DNA from: FEN-1279 sp964501535
Lineage (GTDB): Bacteria; Bacteroidota; Ignavibacteria; Tepidaquicellales; Tepidaquicellaceae
Direction: 5' to 3'
Assembly: GCA_964501535.1 (NCBI GenBank)
Contig: CAZCSV010000001.1
Location: forward strand, 558,001-622,000
Length of the DNA: 64,000 nt
The position numbers were made by a program, and so were the translations under genes. Under the pieces are notes generated by a model. The model was not told the DNA's origin. It searched no databases and saw nothing but the letters and a program-made list of their open reading frames with translations. Each line of letters opens with the position of its first letter. Positions within the stretch are counted from its first letter, which is position 1. Below, one piece after another: positions 31,574 through 40,960 of this stretch.

Positions 31574-31652
31574 AAGGTATATATTGTTTATTACAATTTA
31601 AGAAATAATTTGTTAAATAAATATTACGGATTTTAGTCGGAAGAGATTTTTT

Positions 31653-31677
31653 CGTTCCCAAACTCAGTTTGGGAACG
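31653..31677. repeat. Palindromic repeat, CGTTCCCAA family
   Basis: An 11-bp perfect stem cgttcccaaac/gtttgggaacg with a 3-base loop. It shares the nine-base core with the palindrome at 14323-14348. It lies between the RM operon promoter side and the end of the outer membrane protein gene. Confidence 0.75.
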
Positions 31678-31700
31678 ATTTGAAATAACGGCAGACGTTT

Positions 31701-32414
31701 TTACCAGAAGCCTATGCTTGCCTTGACGCTGAGATTTATGCTGTTGAAATTGCTCGCAACGGAAGTGATTACGGGCACAGGTCCGTTTATTGCCAGCGGA
31801 ACTATCCTGTAGCTTAACTCGAATCCGAGTCCTATCGTCCCGGAATAATCGTACCCGCCCGATATCACGGCGTTGTATCTCCAGAAGCTGTTCGAATATG
31901 TTTCGAATTTGATAGGATTTGTCTGGTAATTCGTCTCCTGTGCGTAGACACCGTTGTCATATTGTTCGTTTATGTACATCGGACCTCCTCCGATTGCTAC
32001 GAATATGTTATTGACAAATGAAAATGTCGGCTTTGCCAGAGGATAAAACTTCATCTTCACGTTAATCGGAAGCGTGAAAAGATTCGCCTTGTTCGGAATA
32101 TAAAAATAATTGTTTGCACCGTCGTTGTAATGAAAACCCTTGTTGTTGCTCGATGATGCGAATACGAACGAAGGATTGAACTCGAGCGCAAAGTTCTTGT
32201 CGAATTTATATCCCGCACTTAAATTAATCTCGCTCAAAAAAGACGATGTATTCAGATTGATTACGGGATATATTTTACTCGCATCGGAATTCGTGAATAT
32301 CACGAGCGAATATCCCACACCCGCATAGGGATGGCCTTTTTCCCTGTCCTTTGTCTGGGCCGATAAAAAATTTACAGCGATAAAAAACAAAAAAACTAAA
32401 GTTAATTTTTTCAT
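31701..32414 (-). CDS. Outer membrane beta-barrel protein
   Basis: A 237-residue exported protein with a signal peptide ending near LSAQ. The rest alternates short amphipathic beta strands ending in aromatic residues (GYKFDKNFALEFNPSFVFA, FTLPINVKMKFYPL, NSINLSVKASIGFW), with a C-terminal aromatic residue, as in small 8-strand outer membrane barrels (OmpA-like/porin family). The function is not known. Its start overlaps the hslU stop by 4 bp, so it is translated from the same mRNA as the protease, an odd pairing. Confidence 0.75.
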   Translation of the reverse strand: MKKLTLVFLFFIAVNFLSAQTKDREKGHPYAGVGYSLVIFTNSDASKIYPVINLNTSSFLSEINLSAGYKFDKNFALEFNPSFVFASSSNNKGFHYNDGANNYFYIPNKANLFTLPINVKMKFYPLAKPTFSFVNNIFVAIGGGPMYINEQYDNGVYAQETNYQTNPIKFETYSNSFWRYNAVISGGYDYSGTIGLGFELSYRIVPLAINGPVPVITSVASNFNSINLSVKASIGFW

Positions 32415-33847
32415 AATATATACCTGCTTAAGTCCCTGTTTTTAACTATTTTTGATAATTTTTCATTTACGAGCTTTTTATCAATTTCAATTTTATTTTT
32501 CTTTTGTTTATCCGGTACGTTAAATAAAATGTCTTCGAGTAAAGTGGTAATAATCGTATGCAACCTCCTTGCCCCGATATTTTCGACCTGCTCGTTCACC
32601 TCTGCCGCAATTTTCGCAATTTCGCGAATAGAGTCTTCTTTAAAATTCAGTTCAACCCCTTCCGTTTGCAAGAGAGCAACATATTGCTTTATCAGTGCAT
32701 TTTCGGGTTGGGTTAATATTTTATAAAAATCTTCTTCGTTCAGACTGTTCAACTCTACACGAATTGGAAATCTTCCCTGCAACTCAGGTATTAAATCACT
32801 CGGCTTCGAAATGTGAAACGCTCCGGAGGCAACAAATAATATATGGTCGGTCTTAACCGCTCCGTATTTCGTAATCACGGTCGAGCCTTCCACAATCGGC
32901 AGTAAATCCCTCTGGACACCTTCCCTGGATACATCCGGTCCCGACTGCCTTCCGTTGTTGCCCGTTATTTTATCGATTTCGTCTATGAAAACTATGCCGG
33001 AATTCTGCACCTTTTCCACTGCCTCTTTTATCACGTTATCCATATCTATCAGCTTCTGCGACTCTTCCTGTGTCAGTATCTTCTTCGCTTCCGCAATCGA
33101 TAACTTCCTCTTCTTCGATTTCTTCGGCATAATGTTTCCGAATAAATCCTGAAGATTCAATCCCATTTCTTCCAGACCTATCGGTCCTAATACCTGTAAC
33201 ATCGGTATATTGTCGCTGGTCAGATCCATTTCAATCACCCTGTTATCGAGCTTTCCGTCTATTAATTGCTTGTAAAGCTTCTCGCGTGTTTTTGCATTTT
33301 GCTCGGCTTCATCTATAACTTTTTCTCCTTCCGAGCCTTCAATCAATCCAGCATTCGCTGAAATTCCGTTTTTCTTCTTTATCGGAGGTATTAATATATC
33401 CAGTATCCGCTCTAATGCATTTTCTTCAGCCTTTTTCTGAACTTCTTTCGCTTTCTCCTGCTTTACTATATTAACCGATAAGTCCATAAGCTCCCTTATC
33501 ATAGATTCTACATCACGCCCAACATAACCAACTTCAGTAAATTTCGATGCTTCCACTTTTACAAACGGTGCATTTGCCAGTTTCGAAATTCTCCTCGCTA
33601 TCTCCGTCTTTCCTACACCCGTCGGACCTATCATTATTATGTTGTTCGGCATAATTTCATCCTTCATTACATCCGGAACCTGTTGTCTGCGCCACCTGTT
33701 TCTTAAAGCTATCGCTATGGATTTCTTCGCATTATCCTGCCCGATTATATATTTATTTAATTCATTTACAATCTGGGAAGGTGTTAATTGGTCAATCTCT
33801 TCCTTTTTTTTCTTGCAATTCTTTTCTTCTTTTTTTTCCTGTATCAT
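32411..33847 (-). CDS. hslU: HslU, ATPase of the HslUV protease
   Basis: A 478-residue AAA+ unfoldase that feeds proteins to HslV in the cytoplasm. Walker A is GPTGVGKTE (residues 74-82), Walker B is IVFIDEIDKI, and the pore-loop/I-domain region lies between them with a long charged insert. The C-terminus DLSRYIL matches the tail that docks between HslV subunits. An N-terminal Lys-rich extension of about 20 residues precedes the usual start LTPSQIVNELNKYIIGQ; a start closer to the conserved region is possible. It lies 48 bp after hslV. Confidence 0.95.
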   Translation of the reverse strand: MIQEKKEEKNCKKKKEEIDQLTPSQIVNELNKYIIGQDNAKKSIAIALRNRWRRQQVPDVMKDEIMPNNIIMIGPTGVGKTEIARRISKLANAPFVKVEASKFTEVGYVGRDVESMIRELMDLSVNIVKQEKAKEVQKKAEENALERILDILIPPIKKKNGISANAGLIEGSEGEKVIDEAEQNAKTREKLYKQLIDGKLDNRVIEMDLTSDNIPMLQVLGPIGLEEMGLNLQDLFGNIMPKKSKKRKLSIAEAKKILTQEESQKLIDMDNVIKEAVEKVQNSGIVFIDEIDKITGNNGRQSGPDVSREGVQRDLLPIVEGSTVITKYGAVKTDHILFVASGAFHISKPSDLIPELQGRFPIRVELNSLNEEDFYKILTQPENALIKQYVALLQTEGVELNFKEDSIREIAKIAAEVNEQVENIGARRLHTIITTLLEDILFNVPDKQKKNKIEIDKKLVNEKLSKIVKNRDLSRYIL

Positions 33848-33895
33848 TATAATATTATTATCTTTAAGTAATATAACTAACTGCTATTAATATAA

Positions 33896-34435
33896 TTATG
33901 TTAACTCTTCTATGCTGATTTTATTATTAGTATATATACAAATGCTCGATGACTGGTTCAAAGCTTCCTCTACTATCTCCTTTGCTGATAATTTCGTGTA
34001 TTTTAACATTACCCTCGCCGCAGAAAGTGCATAAGGACCACCTGAGCCGATTGCCACTATTCCGTCATCAGGCTCGATTACATCCCCCGTTCCGGAAATA
34101 ATCAATGCCCTCTCTTTATCCATTACTGCAAGTAATGCTTCCAGTCTCCTTAAATATTTGTCCGTCCTCCAGTCTTTCGCAAGCTCGGTTGCCGCACGAA
34201 GCAGATTTCCCTTATACTGCTCGAGCTTTCCTTCGAACCTCTCGAATAAGGTAAATGCATCCGAAGTTGCTCCGGCAAATCCAACTAATACCTGATTGTT
34301 GAAAATCTTGCGAACCTTTCTTGCGGTATGCTTCATTACAGTATTCCCAATCGTAACCTGCCCGTCACTGCCGATTACTGCTTTTCCGTTTCTTATCAGT
34401 CCTATTACAGTTGTTGCCCTTACTTTTCTTTTCAT
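33896..34435 (-). CDS. hslV: HslV, peptidase of the HslUV protease
   Basis: A 179-residue N-terminal-nucleophile peptidase of the proteasome-like family. A propeptide of about 7 residues (MKRKVRA) precedes the catalytic Thr in TTVIGLIRNGKAVIGSDGQ; the Lys of VRKIF and the core LVGFAGATSDAFTLFERFE are typical. In E. coli the nucleophile follows the initiator Met directly, so self- or HslU-dependent trimming is expected here. The gene starts one base after the rpoN stop. Confidence 0.95.
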   Translation of the reverse strand: MKRKVRATTVIGLIRNGKAVIGSDGQVTIGNTVMKHTARKVRKIFNNQVLVGFAGATSDAFTLFERFEGKLEQYKGNLLRAATELAKDWRTDKYLRRLEALLAVMDKERALIISGTGDVIEPDDGIVAIGSGGPYALSAARVMLKYTKLSAKEIVEEALNQSSSICIYTNNKISIEELT

Positions 34436-34436
34436 A

Positions 34437-35897
34437 TTATTTTAATTTTCTTCTTAATCTTGCTTTCGGTATTTTCATTGCTTCACGGTATTTCGCTACC
34501 GTTCTCCGTGCTATCTTGAATCCCAGCTTGTTGAGCTCTTTTGTTAAATCATCATCATTCAGAGGCTTGTACGGATTCTCGCTCTCTATTATCTCCTTTA
34601 TTCTCGCCTTTATTTCTTTCGTCGATACGTCATCTCCCTCATCAGTCTTAAGGTAATTGCTGAAAAAATATTTCAACTCGTAAATGCCAAAATCTGTCTG
34701 AACATATTTTCCCCGTACGGTCCTGCTGACAGTCGATATATCCATATTTATATCCTCTGCCACATCCTTCTCGTACATCGGCTTTAAATTCTCACCCATC
34801 TTGTCGAAAAATTCCCTCTGCCTCTTCAATATGGAATTCATCACCTTCAGCATTGTCTGCCTTCGCGATTTTATCGCATCTATAAACCATTTTGCTCTTT
34901 CGTAATTCGTCCTCACAAATTCCTTTGCCTGCTTGTCTCCCTTCCTTCCGATATTTTCAGTCAAATCCCTGTAAGCTTTGCTTAACCTCAATACCGGAAT
35001 ATTCCTGTCGTTTATTTCAATCTTGTATTCATCCTCTTCCTTCCTTACTATTAAATCCGGATAAATATAATGATTGTCATTCGTGTCTCCGATATATCCC
35101 GGCTTCGGATTTAATTTCGATATCAGCTCGAAAATCGTATTTACAGTGTCTATCTCTATTCCGAGCTCCTTCATCAGCTTTTCGTAATTCTTTAGCCTGA
35201 ATTCTTCGAAATATTCATTTAATACTCTCTTCGCTAACGCTTTTATGATTTCGTTGTTTTTTAATTGGTCAATCTGCCTTAACAAACATTCCCTTAAATT
35301 TCTTGATGCTATTCCCGGAGGGTCGAAAGTCTGTATCTCCGCTATTACTGTCTCAATGTCATTTGTGCTGAATTCTTCATTTTTATACTCTGTAATCTCC
35401 TTCTGTTTGTTGATATCTTCGAGTATCTCCTCATTCGTCTCCCTTAAATATCCTTCATCGTCTATATTTCCGATTATTAATTCTCCGATAAATATACTTT
35501 TTTCGTCTAAATCCGACAAATGCAACTGAGAAATAAGACTGTCAGTCAGAGATAAACTGCTCTTCCAAATATTTTCATAATTTATGCTCTTCTGAGTATT
35601 CTCATAATCTTCAGTTTTATATCCATCGATTTCCGAGTTTGCAAAATCATCCATGTCAAACTCTTCGTCTTTCTTATCTATTTCCTCATTCTCTTTTTCC
35701 GTTTCTTCCGTTGTTTCTTTTTCAACTTCCTGCTCTTCTGTAAAATCATCAACTTCTTCGAGAAATGGATTCAACTCCATTTCCTGCCTGACCATCTGTT
35801 CCACCGATAAAATCGGAATCGCAAGCAGACTCTGCTTTTGAATTATCTGAGGTAAAGTTTTCTGAAGTAATTTTTGAGACTGCGTTTGCTTCAGCAT
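34437..35897 (-). CDS. rpoN: RNA polymerase sigma-54 factor
   Basis: A 486-residue sigma-54. Region I (QSQKLLQKTLPQIIQKQSLLAIPILSVEQMVRQEMELNPFLEE) binds enhancer-activator and holds back melting; region II is an acidic, poorly conserved linker (residues about 50-85); the core-binding part contains LKPMYEKDVAEDINMDISTVSRTVRGKYVQTDFG; and the C-terminal RpoN box is ARRTVAKYREAMKIP. The gene requires AAA+ enhancer-binding activators, none of which is in this window. It sits between DUF3109 and hslV in one tight operon. Confidence 0.95.
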   Translation of the reverse strand: MLKQTQSQKLLQKTLPQIIQKQSLLAIPILSVEQMVRQEMELNPFLEEVDDFTEEQEVEKETTEETEKENEEIDKKDEEFDMDDFANSEIDGYKTEDYENTQKSINYENIWKSSLSLTDSLISQLHLSDLDEKSIFIGELIIGNIDDEGYLRETNEEILEDINKQKEITEYKNEEFSTNDIETVIAEIQTFDPPGIASRNLRECLLRQIDQLKNNEIIKALAKRVLNEYFEEFRLKNYEKLMKELGIEIDTVNTIFELISKLNPKPGYIGDTNDNHYIYPDLIVRKEEDEYKIEINDRNIPVLRLSKAYRDLTENIGRKGDKQAKEFVRTNYERAKWFIDAIKSRRQTMLKVMNSILKRQREFFDKMGENLKPMYEKDVAEDINMDISTVSRTVRGKYVQTDFGIYELKYFFSNYLKTDEGDDVSTKEIKARIKEIIESENPYKPLNDDDLTKELNKLGFKIARRTVAKYREAMKIPKARLRRKLK

Positions 35898-35906
35898 CTT
35901 GTATAT

Positions 35907-36467
35907 CTATTTTTCGTTAATATAATTTAATAAATTTTTATAAAAATCTTTTCCGAACTCCCTTTCGATTGCATTTTTTACATACTCTATAACCTTCATA
36001 TTCTTTTCTGCTCCGTTCAATTCGTCATCCCCGCATTCGCTCATCTTTTCAAACCTCAATACGTTCCTTTCCTCACCGTATACTCTTATTGGAAATAGCT
36101 CGCACGAAATAGGCTTCTTGAAATCCGTTTCCCCGTTATTATATGCTTTTTCAAATGCACACTTCGCCGTTCCTTCATCAATATACGAAAAAACGCAATC
36201 TTCATCATTGACATTATTAAGGTAGAATTTTTCTCCTTCCCTGAAATAAAAATCACTATCTCTTATCACTTCCCTGTTCCGCTCGGTAACATATTTCCCG
36301 ACCTTTTCCGAAATTTCTCTTATTATACCTATTTCTTCTTCTCTTAACGGCGCACCATACTGACTCCTTATAGTACAACACCCGCCTTTGCACATTTTCA
36401 AATCACATGCAAAATTTGTCGAAAAAATCCTGTCGTCAATATAATATTTCTTTCCGTTGTGTGTCAA
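35907..36467 (-). CDS. DUF3109 family cysteine-rich protein
   Basis: A 186-residue protein of the DUF3109 family, common in Bacteroidota. The cysteine pattern is the main mark: CDLKMCKGGCC near the N-terminus, then CVFSY, KCAFEKAY, SCELFPIRVYG and ECG, which probably bind a metal or Fe-S cluster. Relatives (YkgJ/UPF0153-like) are of unknown function. Its start overlaps the dprA stop by 4 bp, and rpoN follows after 9 bp. Confidence 0.82.
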   Translation of the reverse strand: MTHNGKKYYIDDRIFSTNFACDLKMCKGGCCTIRSQYGAPLREEEIGIIREISEKVGKYVTERNREVIRDSDFYFREGEKFYLNNVNDEDCVFSYIDEGTAKCAFEKAYNNGETDFKKPISCELFPIRVYGEERNVLRFEKMSECGDDELNGAEKNMKVIEYVKNAIEREFGKDFYKNLLNYINEK

Positions 36468-37594
36468 ATCCTTATAAAATATTTCCCCGGTATCTGCTTT
36501 ATCAAACCTTTAAATTCCAGCGATAACAGATTTACCAGACAGTCCGAAATGCTGAACCCCGTTAATAAATTTATTTCGTCTATGTGCTTCGGCTCGTAAC
36601 TCAGTACATCTATTATGCTCTGCTCGAATATGTTTAATTCTATTGCCGAATTTTCTTTTTCTTTCAAGTTTACCATTTCTTTTTTTAAAAATCCATATAA
36701 TTTGTAATTCAATTCTAAAAAAATATCCTCCACCGTATCGACCAGCTTTGCCTGTCCCTTCTTTATTAAATTGTTGCATCCCTCAGATTGCTTTGAATAT
36801 ATATATCCCGGTACCGCAAATACTTCCTTGTTCTGGTCTAACGCAAATTCCGCCGTTATCAGTGAACCGCCCCGCTTGCCCGTTTCCACTATCATCGTGC
36901 CAATGCTTATACCGCTGATTACCCTGTTCCGCCTCGGAAAGTTCACTTTATCCGGTCCCGTTCCCAGTTCAAATTCGGATATCACCGCTCCCCTTTCCGC
37001 TATCTGATTATACAGCTTCTTGTTTTCAGGAGGATAAATAACGTCTATTCCGCATCCTAAAACCGCATAGGTTATGTTACCGTTTTCAAGCGCAGTTTTG
37101 TGTGCAAGCGAATCAATTCCCCTCGCCATGCCGCTTATTATCGGTATCCTGCTGGATGACAATTCCTCTACTAATTTCCTGCATACATTCCTTCCGTATT
37201 CCGTTGGAAACCGCGTCCCGACCACACTTAAAGAATATGCATCGTCCTTCGATAAATTTCCCTTATAATACAGTATGACGGGCATATCATAAATATTCCT
37301 AAGGTTCGAAGGATATTCCTCGTCAAGATAACTCGTTATTTTAATTCCGTTTTTTTCCGAATACTCAAGTATGGAATAGAATTCTTTCTCTGTCTTTGCA
37401 AAATCCCGCTTCGCATCCATTATGTTCCCGGCAATGACATCGTTTATTCCCTCTGTCCTCCTTAACCAGCCGTAATCGAATAACAGCTTCTCATCCGCAT
37501 CCTTATTTCGGGATAATATGCTCTTTATCCTTACATTGCCGAGGTTCTTTACCTTCGTCAGAAAATATATTAATTTTAATTTTCCGGAATTCAA
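36464..37594 (-). CDS. dprA: DNA processing protein DprA
   Basis: A 376-residue DprA/Smf protein that binds incoming single-stranded DNA and loads RecA during natural transformation. The Rossmann-like core contains SVVGTRFPTEYGRNV, IISGMARGIDSLAHKTAL, VLGCGIDVIYPPENKKLY, ISEFELGTG and FPRRNRVISGIS, then VIVETGKRGGSLITA-like sequence (IVETGKRGGSLITAEFALD). An N-terminal SAM-like part and a C-terminal winged-helix-like part (LSYEPKHIDEINLLTGFSI) are also visible. It heads the operon that ends in hslU and the outer membrane protein. Confidence 0.93.
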   Translation of the reverse strand: MNSGKLKLIYFLTKVKNLGNVRIKSILSRNKDADEKLLFDYGWLRRTEGINDVIAGNIMDAKRDFAKTEKEFYSILEYSEKNGIKITSYLDEEYPSNLRNIYDMPVILYYKGNLSKDDAYSLSVVGTRFPTEYGRNVCRKLVEELSSSRIPIISGMARGIDSLAHKTALENGNITYAVLGCGIDVIYPPENKKLYNQIAERGAVISEFELGTGPDKVNFPRRNRVISGISIGTMIVETGKRGGSLITAEFALDQNKEVFAVPGYIYSKQSEGCNNLIKKGQAKLVDTVEDIFLELNYKLYGFLKKEMVNLKEKENSAIELNIFEQSIIDVLSYEPKHIDEINLLTGFSISDCLVNLLSLEFKGLIKQIPGKYFIRI

Positions 37595-37653
37595 GTGTTT
37601 TCTTTTGTTCTTTTGTTAATGCAAATTAATATAGAAATCCAAATATCACTATA

Positions 37654-37696
37654 TAAAAAAAAATCTCGGTCGCATTTAAGGAACCGAGATTTTCTT
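37654..37696 (-). terminator. Terminator of the NlpC/P60 gene
   Basis: An 11-bp stem aaaatctcggt/accgagatttt (37660-37670 with 37683-37693) followed on the minus strand by a long T-run. It starts 20 bp after the gene stop. Confidence 0.85.
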
Positions 37697-37715
37697 GACT
37701 TAAAATTCTTATTTC

Positions 37716-38345
37716 TTATTCAAGAACTCTTTTTGCTTTCAAAAAAACTCTTGAATAAAATTCCGATTCGAGCGATGCTACTGCGACTCCGGTCTTTGAA
37801 CCCGAATGAACGAAGTAACCATCCCCTAAATAAATTCCTACGTGAGATACCCTTCCTCTTCCTCTAGTGTCAAAAAAGAGTAAATCACCGAATTTTAAAT
37901 CGCCTATCTTTACGTCTTCGCCGACATTGGATTGCTCACTCGATGTCCTCGGTAATGAAACTCCTAATGCCTGATACATTACCGCCTGGACGAATCCCGA
38001 ACAATCAATACCGCGTTTTGTCGTACCTCCCCACAAATAACGTGTGTCGAGATACTCTATTACTTTATACATCACCTGATCCCTGTCCTTTACTATTGTC
38101 AGGTCAGTTGGTGTATTGAAACCAGCTATGGAACTCGATAATGACTCAAGATGAACCTGCGACATTGATGTCTTCTGAGATAAGGTGTTAGTGGTTACAG
38201 CATTCTTGTTTTTGTATCCATTAACATCTTTTTTCGTCTTGCTGTCATTACGTGAGAGTTCATAACTGCTGGAACAACCGGTCATTATCGAAAAGCTCAC
38301 GAGAAGCAGTGTGGACAATAACCAAAGTTTTCCCCTTTTCAACAT
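37716..38345 (-). CDS. NlpC/P60 cell-wall peptidase lipoprotein
   Basis: A 209-residue lipoprotein with lipobox IMTGC (Cys23). Residues about 40-90 are a Ser/Thr-rich linker. The C-terminal NlpC/P60 domain (about 95-209) has the papain-like triad: Cys in GIDCSGFVQAVMY, His in RVSHVGIYLGDGYF, and a polar residue after VHSGS. Enzymes of this type cut peptide cross-links (gamma-D-Glu-diaminopimelate endopeptidases) as in E. coli Spr/MepS. The terminator downstream and a 203-bp gap upstream make it a single-gene unit. Confidence 0.88.
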   Translation of the reverse strand: MLKRGKLWLLSTLLLVSFSIMTGCSSSYELSRNDSKTKKDVNGYKNKNAVTTNTLSQKTSMSQVHLESLSSSIAGFNTPTDLTIVKDRDQVMYKVIEYLDTRYLWGGTTKRGIDCSGFVQAVMYQALGVSLPRTSSEQSNVGEDVKIGDLKFGDLLFFDTRGRGRVSHVGIYLGDGYFVHSGSKTGVAVASLESEFYSRVFLKAKRVLE

Positions 38346-38548
38346 TAATCTCTCCTTTTATGTTTAAAAGAACAACGGATAAAATTAAAAAAAATATTTT
38401 TATATATCAAGTGAAATTTTAAACTTTTTTGCAAATAGCTAATAAAATATAATAGTTGCAAAAAACGTGAATTAATCTTTTATTTTATCTGACTTTCCCC
38501 GTCAAGAATATTTACCGCTGTAAATATAATCGTATATTCTGTCTAAAA

Positions 38549-39025
38549 TTACTGGCTCTCCCCTTTCACTGACTTTACCTTTAGCGTTAAATTATTCCTT
38601 CCGGTAATTTCCACGACAGCCCCCGCTTTTATTTCTTCTCCCGATTCCGCTTTCCACTGAGTACCGCGGAATTCCACTTTGCCCGTTATCTCCCCGGGGA
38701 TAATGTCGCTTATCACCTTTGCCTTCTTGCCGATTACATCCTCTATGAACTCTTCGAGCTTGCTGTCATCTTTGGAATCGAATGTCTTTTCCTTACCCTT
38801 GAATATATTCTTTCCCTTCCTCCTGAAAATTATCAGTGATAATAAAGACACCGCCACAAATATCAGCATCTGCATCGTCAAATCGGTAAGCCCGAAGAAT
38901 GCCGCAATCGCCGTTATCCATGCTCCTATACCGAAAAAGAATATTATAAAACCCGGTATCGCCAGCTCAGCCAGAAAAAATACTACCCCGGCTATAAACC
39001 AGACTAACGCTGAAAATCCTTCCAT
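38549..39025 (-). CDS. NfeD-like membrane protein (short form)
   Basis: A 158-residue membrane protein. Three to four hydrophobic helices span residues about 5-65 (WFIAGVVFFLAELAIPGFIIFFFGIGAW, ITAIAAFFGLTD, MLIFVAVSLLSLIIF). The soluble C-terminal OB-fold domain (IGKKAKVISDIIPGEITGKVEFRG to VEITGRNNLTLKVK) is the NfeD domain. It lacks the ClpP-like protease domain of long NfeD. Short NfeD proteins are partners of SPFH/stomatin proteins; the SPFH gene lies 24 bp upstream in the same operon. Confidence 0.87.
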   Translation of the reverse strand: MEGFSALVWFIAGVVFFLAELAIPGFIIFFFGIGAWITAIAAFFGLTDLTMQMLIFVAVSLLSLIIFRRKGKNIFKGKEKTFDSKDDSKLEEFIEDVIGKKAKVISDIIPGEITGKVEFRGTQWKAESGEEIKAGAVVEITGRNNLTLKVKSVKGESQ

Positions 39026-39049
39026 AATATTTTATTTGTTTTTTATTTT

Positions 39050-39982
39050 TTATTTTTTTGGCTTCTCACCCGACGTCTCGGTGAATACCTTGCTAATCGA
39101 CGCTACCATAGAAGCAACATTCGAAAGCTCCGAAGGAATTATCATCGTGTTGTTTACCCTTGCAAGCTTTCCGAATTCCAGTAAATATGCCTCCGCAATC
39201 CTCAGGTTCACCGCATTCATTCCGCCTTCCTGATTTATCGCCATTGCTATCTCGCGGATTCCTTTTGCCGTTGCCATAGCAACTCTTTCTATTTCCTGCC
39301 CACGACCTTCGGCTTCGTTTATCCTCTTCATCTTTTCACCTTCCGACTTCGCTATCGCTTCCTGTTTGTCTCCTTCTGCACGGTTGATTTTCGCCTGCTT
39401 GTCTCCTTCGGATTCCGCAATCAATGCACGCTTCTCCCTCTCCGCCCTCATCTGCTTCTCCATAGCATCCTTTATGCTCGCAGGAGGAAGAATGTTCTTG
39501 ATTTCGTGCCTTGTAACCTTTATACCCCACGGTTCCGATGCCTTGTCAACCGCATTTACAATTTCGGAATTTATCTTCTCACGCTCTTCGAATGTCCTGT
39601 CGAGCTCGATTTTACCAATCTCGCTCCTCATCGTAGTCTGTGCAAGCTGCGTCGTACCGAATATGTAATTGCTTATTCCGTAAGAAGCTTTAACGGGGTC
39701 TACAACCTGTATGTACAAAATACCGTCAACCTCTACCTGAATGTTGTCCTTTGTTATGCAGGACTGTGGCGGTACATCCACTACCATCTCCTTTAACGAA
39801 TGCTTGTACGCAACTTTATCTATAAAAGGTACAAGTATGTGAAATCCCGCTTCCAGCGTCGAATGATATTTCCCCAACCGCTCTATGATGAAAACTGTTC
39901 TCTGAGGAACAACCCTTGCTGTCTTTAATAGAACTATCAGCAGGAATATTACCAATACTACAATTATTATTGGTGCTGCCAT
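39050..39982 (-). CDS. qmcA: SPFH/Band 7 (stomatin-like) membrane scaffold protein
   Basis: A 310-residue membrane-anchored scaffold. One N-terminal helix (APIIIVVLVIFLLIVLLK) is followed by the Band 7 domain (RVVPQRTVFIIERLGKYHSTLEAGFH to GIKVTRHEIKNILPP), then a long helical coiled region with repeated AEGDKQ/EGDKQAKINRAEGDKQE/SEGEKMK. Such proteins form oligomeric cages or membrane microdomains. The pairing with NfeD is well known and supports the assignment; qmcA is the nearest E. coli symbol, not a proven orthologue. Confidence 0.9.
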   Translation of the reverse strand: MAAPIIIVVLVIFLLIVLLKTARVVPQRTVFIIERLGKYHSTLEAGFHILVPFIDKVAYKHSLKEMVVDVPPQSCITKDNIQVEVDGILYIQVVDPVKASYGISNYIFGTTQLAQTTMRSEIGKIELDRTFEEREKINSEIVNAVDKASEPWGIKVTRHEIKNILPPASIKDAMEKQMRAEREKRALIAESEGDKQAKINRAEGDKQEAIAKSEGEKMKRINEAEGRGQEIERVAMATAKGIREIAMAINQEGGMNAVNLRIAEAYLLEFGKLARVNNTMIIPSELSNVASMVASISKVFTETSGEKPKK

Positions 39983-40139
39983 TGTATTTAGATTTAAATT
40001 AATAAATATTTTTTAAAAAAGGGTTTGTACAGTTACTGGATTAATATATGAAAATTCTTTTATAAATTCAGTTAATATTTTGCTTTTTATTAAAAGATAT
40101 TATGCAAATTCCGGAGTGAATATTTTCGGGATAATATAA

Positions 40140-40949
40140 TTATTTCCGCGACGCCATTATATCGCTCAGCACCTCGGCTTTTACTCTCACTTTTTCTTCA
40201 TACTCACCGATACTACTTAATTCTTCTCTGTCATATATTATCGAACGGCTCGCATTTATCAGGAAATAATTATTTTTTATGCTTTTCATCAATTTGTCCA
40301 AATCATTTCCCTGCGCCCCGATACCGGGGATTAATAATGGTGTGTTTTTGTATTTCGTGGTTATTTTTTTTATTAATTCTGTGTGATTTGCTCCGATTAC
40401 AAATCCGATTTTACCGCCCTTGTCCCATTGCATGCACTTTTCGATCACTCTCTCGTATAAATATTTCTTGCCTGCCTTCAGCTTCTGAAAATCTTCACTG
40501 CCCCTGTTCGATGTCAACGCAAGTATGTAAATTCCTTTTCCCTTCCTCGATAAAAACGGCTCCACTGAATCTTTTCCCATAAACGGATTCACCGTAACCG
40601 AATCGAAACCCAAATCGTCTAAATAAGCCCTTGCGTAATATTCGTCAGTGTTTCCGATGTCACCCCTTTTACCGTCGCAGATTTTAATCATACCCTTAGG
40701 TATGCAGCCGAGAGTACCCTCTATCGTTTCGTAAAATCTTCTTCCCAATGCCTCGTAAAATGCTAAATTCAACTTGTAACCCGCAACTATTCCTTTCGTC
40801 GCATTTATTATCGCTCTGTTAAATTCTAAAACCGGATTCGTTTTCGCTTTAAAAATTTTTGGAATCTTGTTGACGTCAGGGTCCAGTCCGATTATCAGAT
40901 TGGATTTGTTTTTCTTTGTTATCTTCCCGAGCTTGGTTAAATAATCCAT
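40140..40949 (-). CDS. pyrF: Orotidine-5'-phosphate decarboxylase
   Basis: A 269-residue type 2 OMP decarboxylase, making UMP in pyrimidine synthesis. The catalytic charge network is in ICDGKRGDIGNTD (D-K-x-x-D), with substrate contacts LIIGLDPDVNKIP, SVTVNPFMGKDS and LIPGIGAQGNDL. The length matches the class found in Bacteroidota and mycobacteria. It starts 11 bp after rodA and is the last gene of the rod-shape operon, which links nucleotide supply and wall synthesis only by position. Confidence 0.92.
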   Translation of the reverse strand: MDYLTKLGKITKKNKSNLIIGLDPDVNKIPKIFKAKTNPVLEFNRAIINATKGIVAGYKLNLAFYEALGRRFYETIEGTLGCIPKGMIKICDGKRGDIGNTDEYYARAYLDDLGFDSVTVNPFMGKDSVEPFLSRKGKGIYILALTSNRGSEDFQKLKAGKKYLYERVIEKCMQWDKGGKIGFVIGANHTELIKKITTKYKNTPLLIPGIGAQGNDLDKLMKSIKNNYFLINASRSIIYDREELSSIGEYEEKVRVKAEVLSDIMASRK

Positions 40950-40960
40950 AACTTATTTAA

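Noticed and set aside
30525..31601. A 358-codon plus-strand frame opposite the RM gene
   Set aside because: It is the antisense of a well-supported restriction-methylation enzyme; the translation has no family features.
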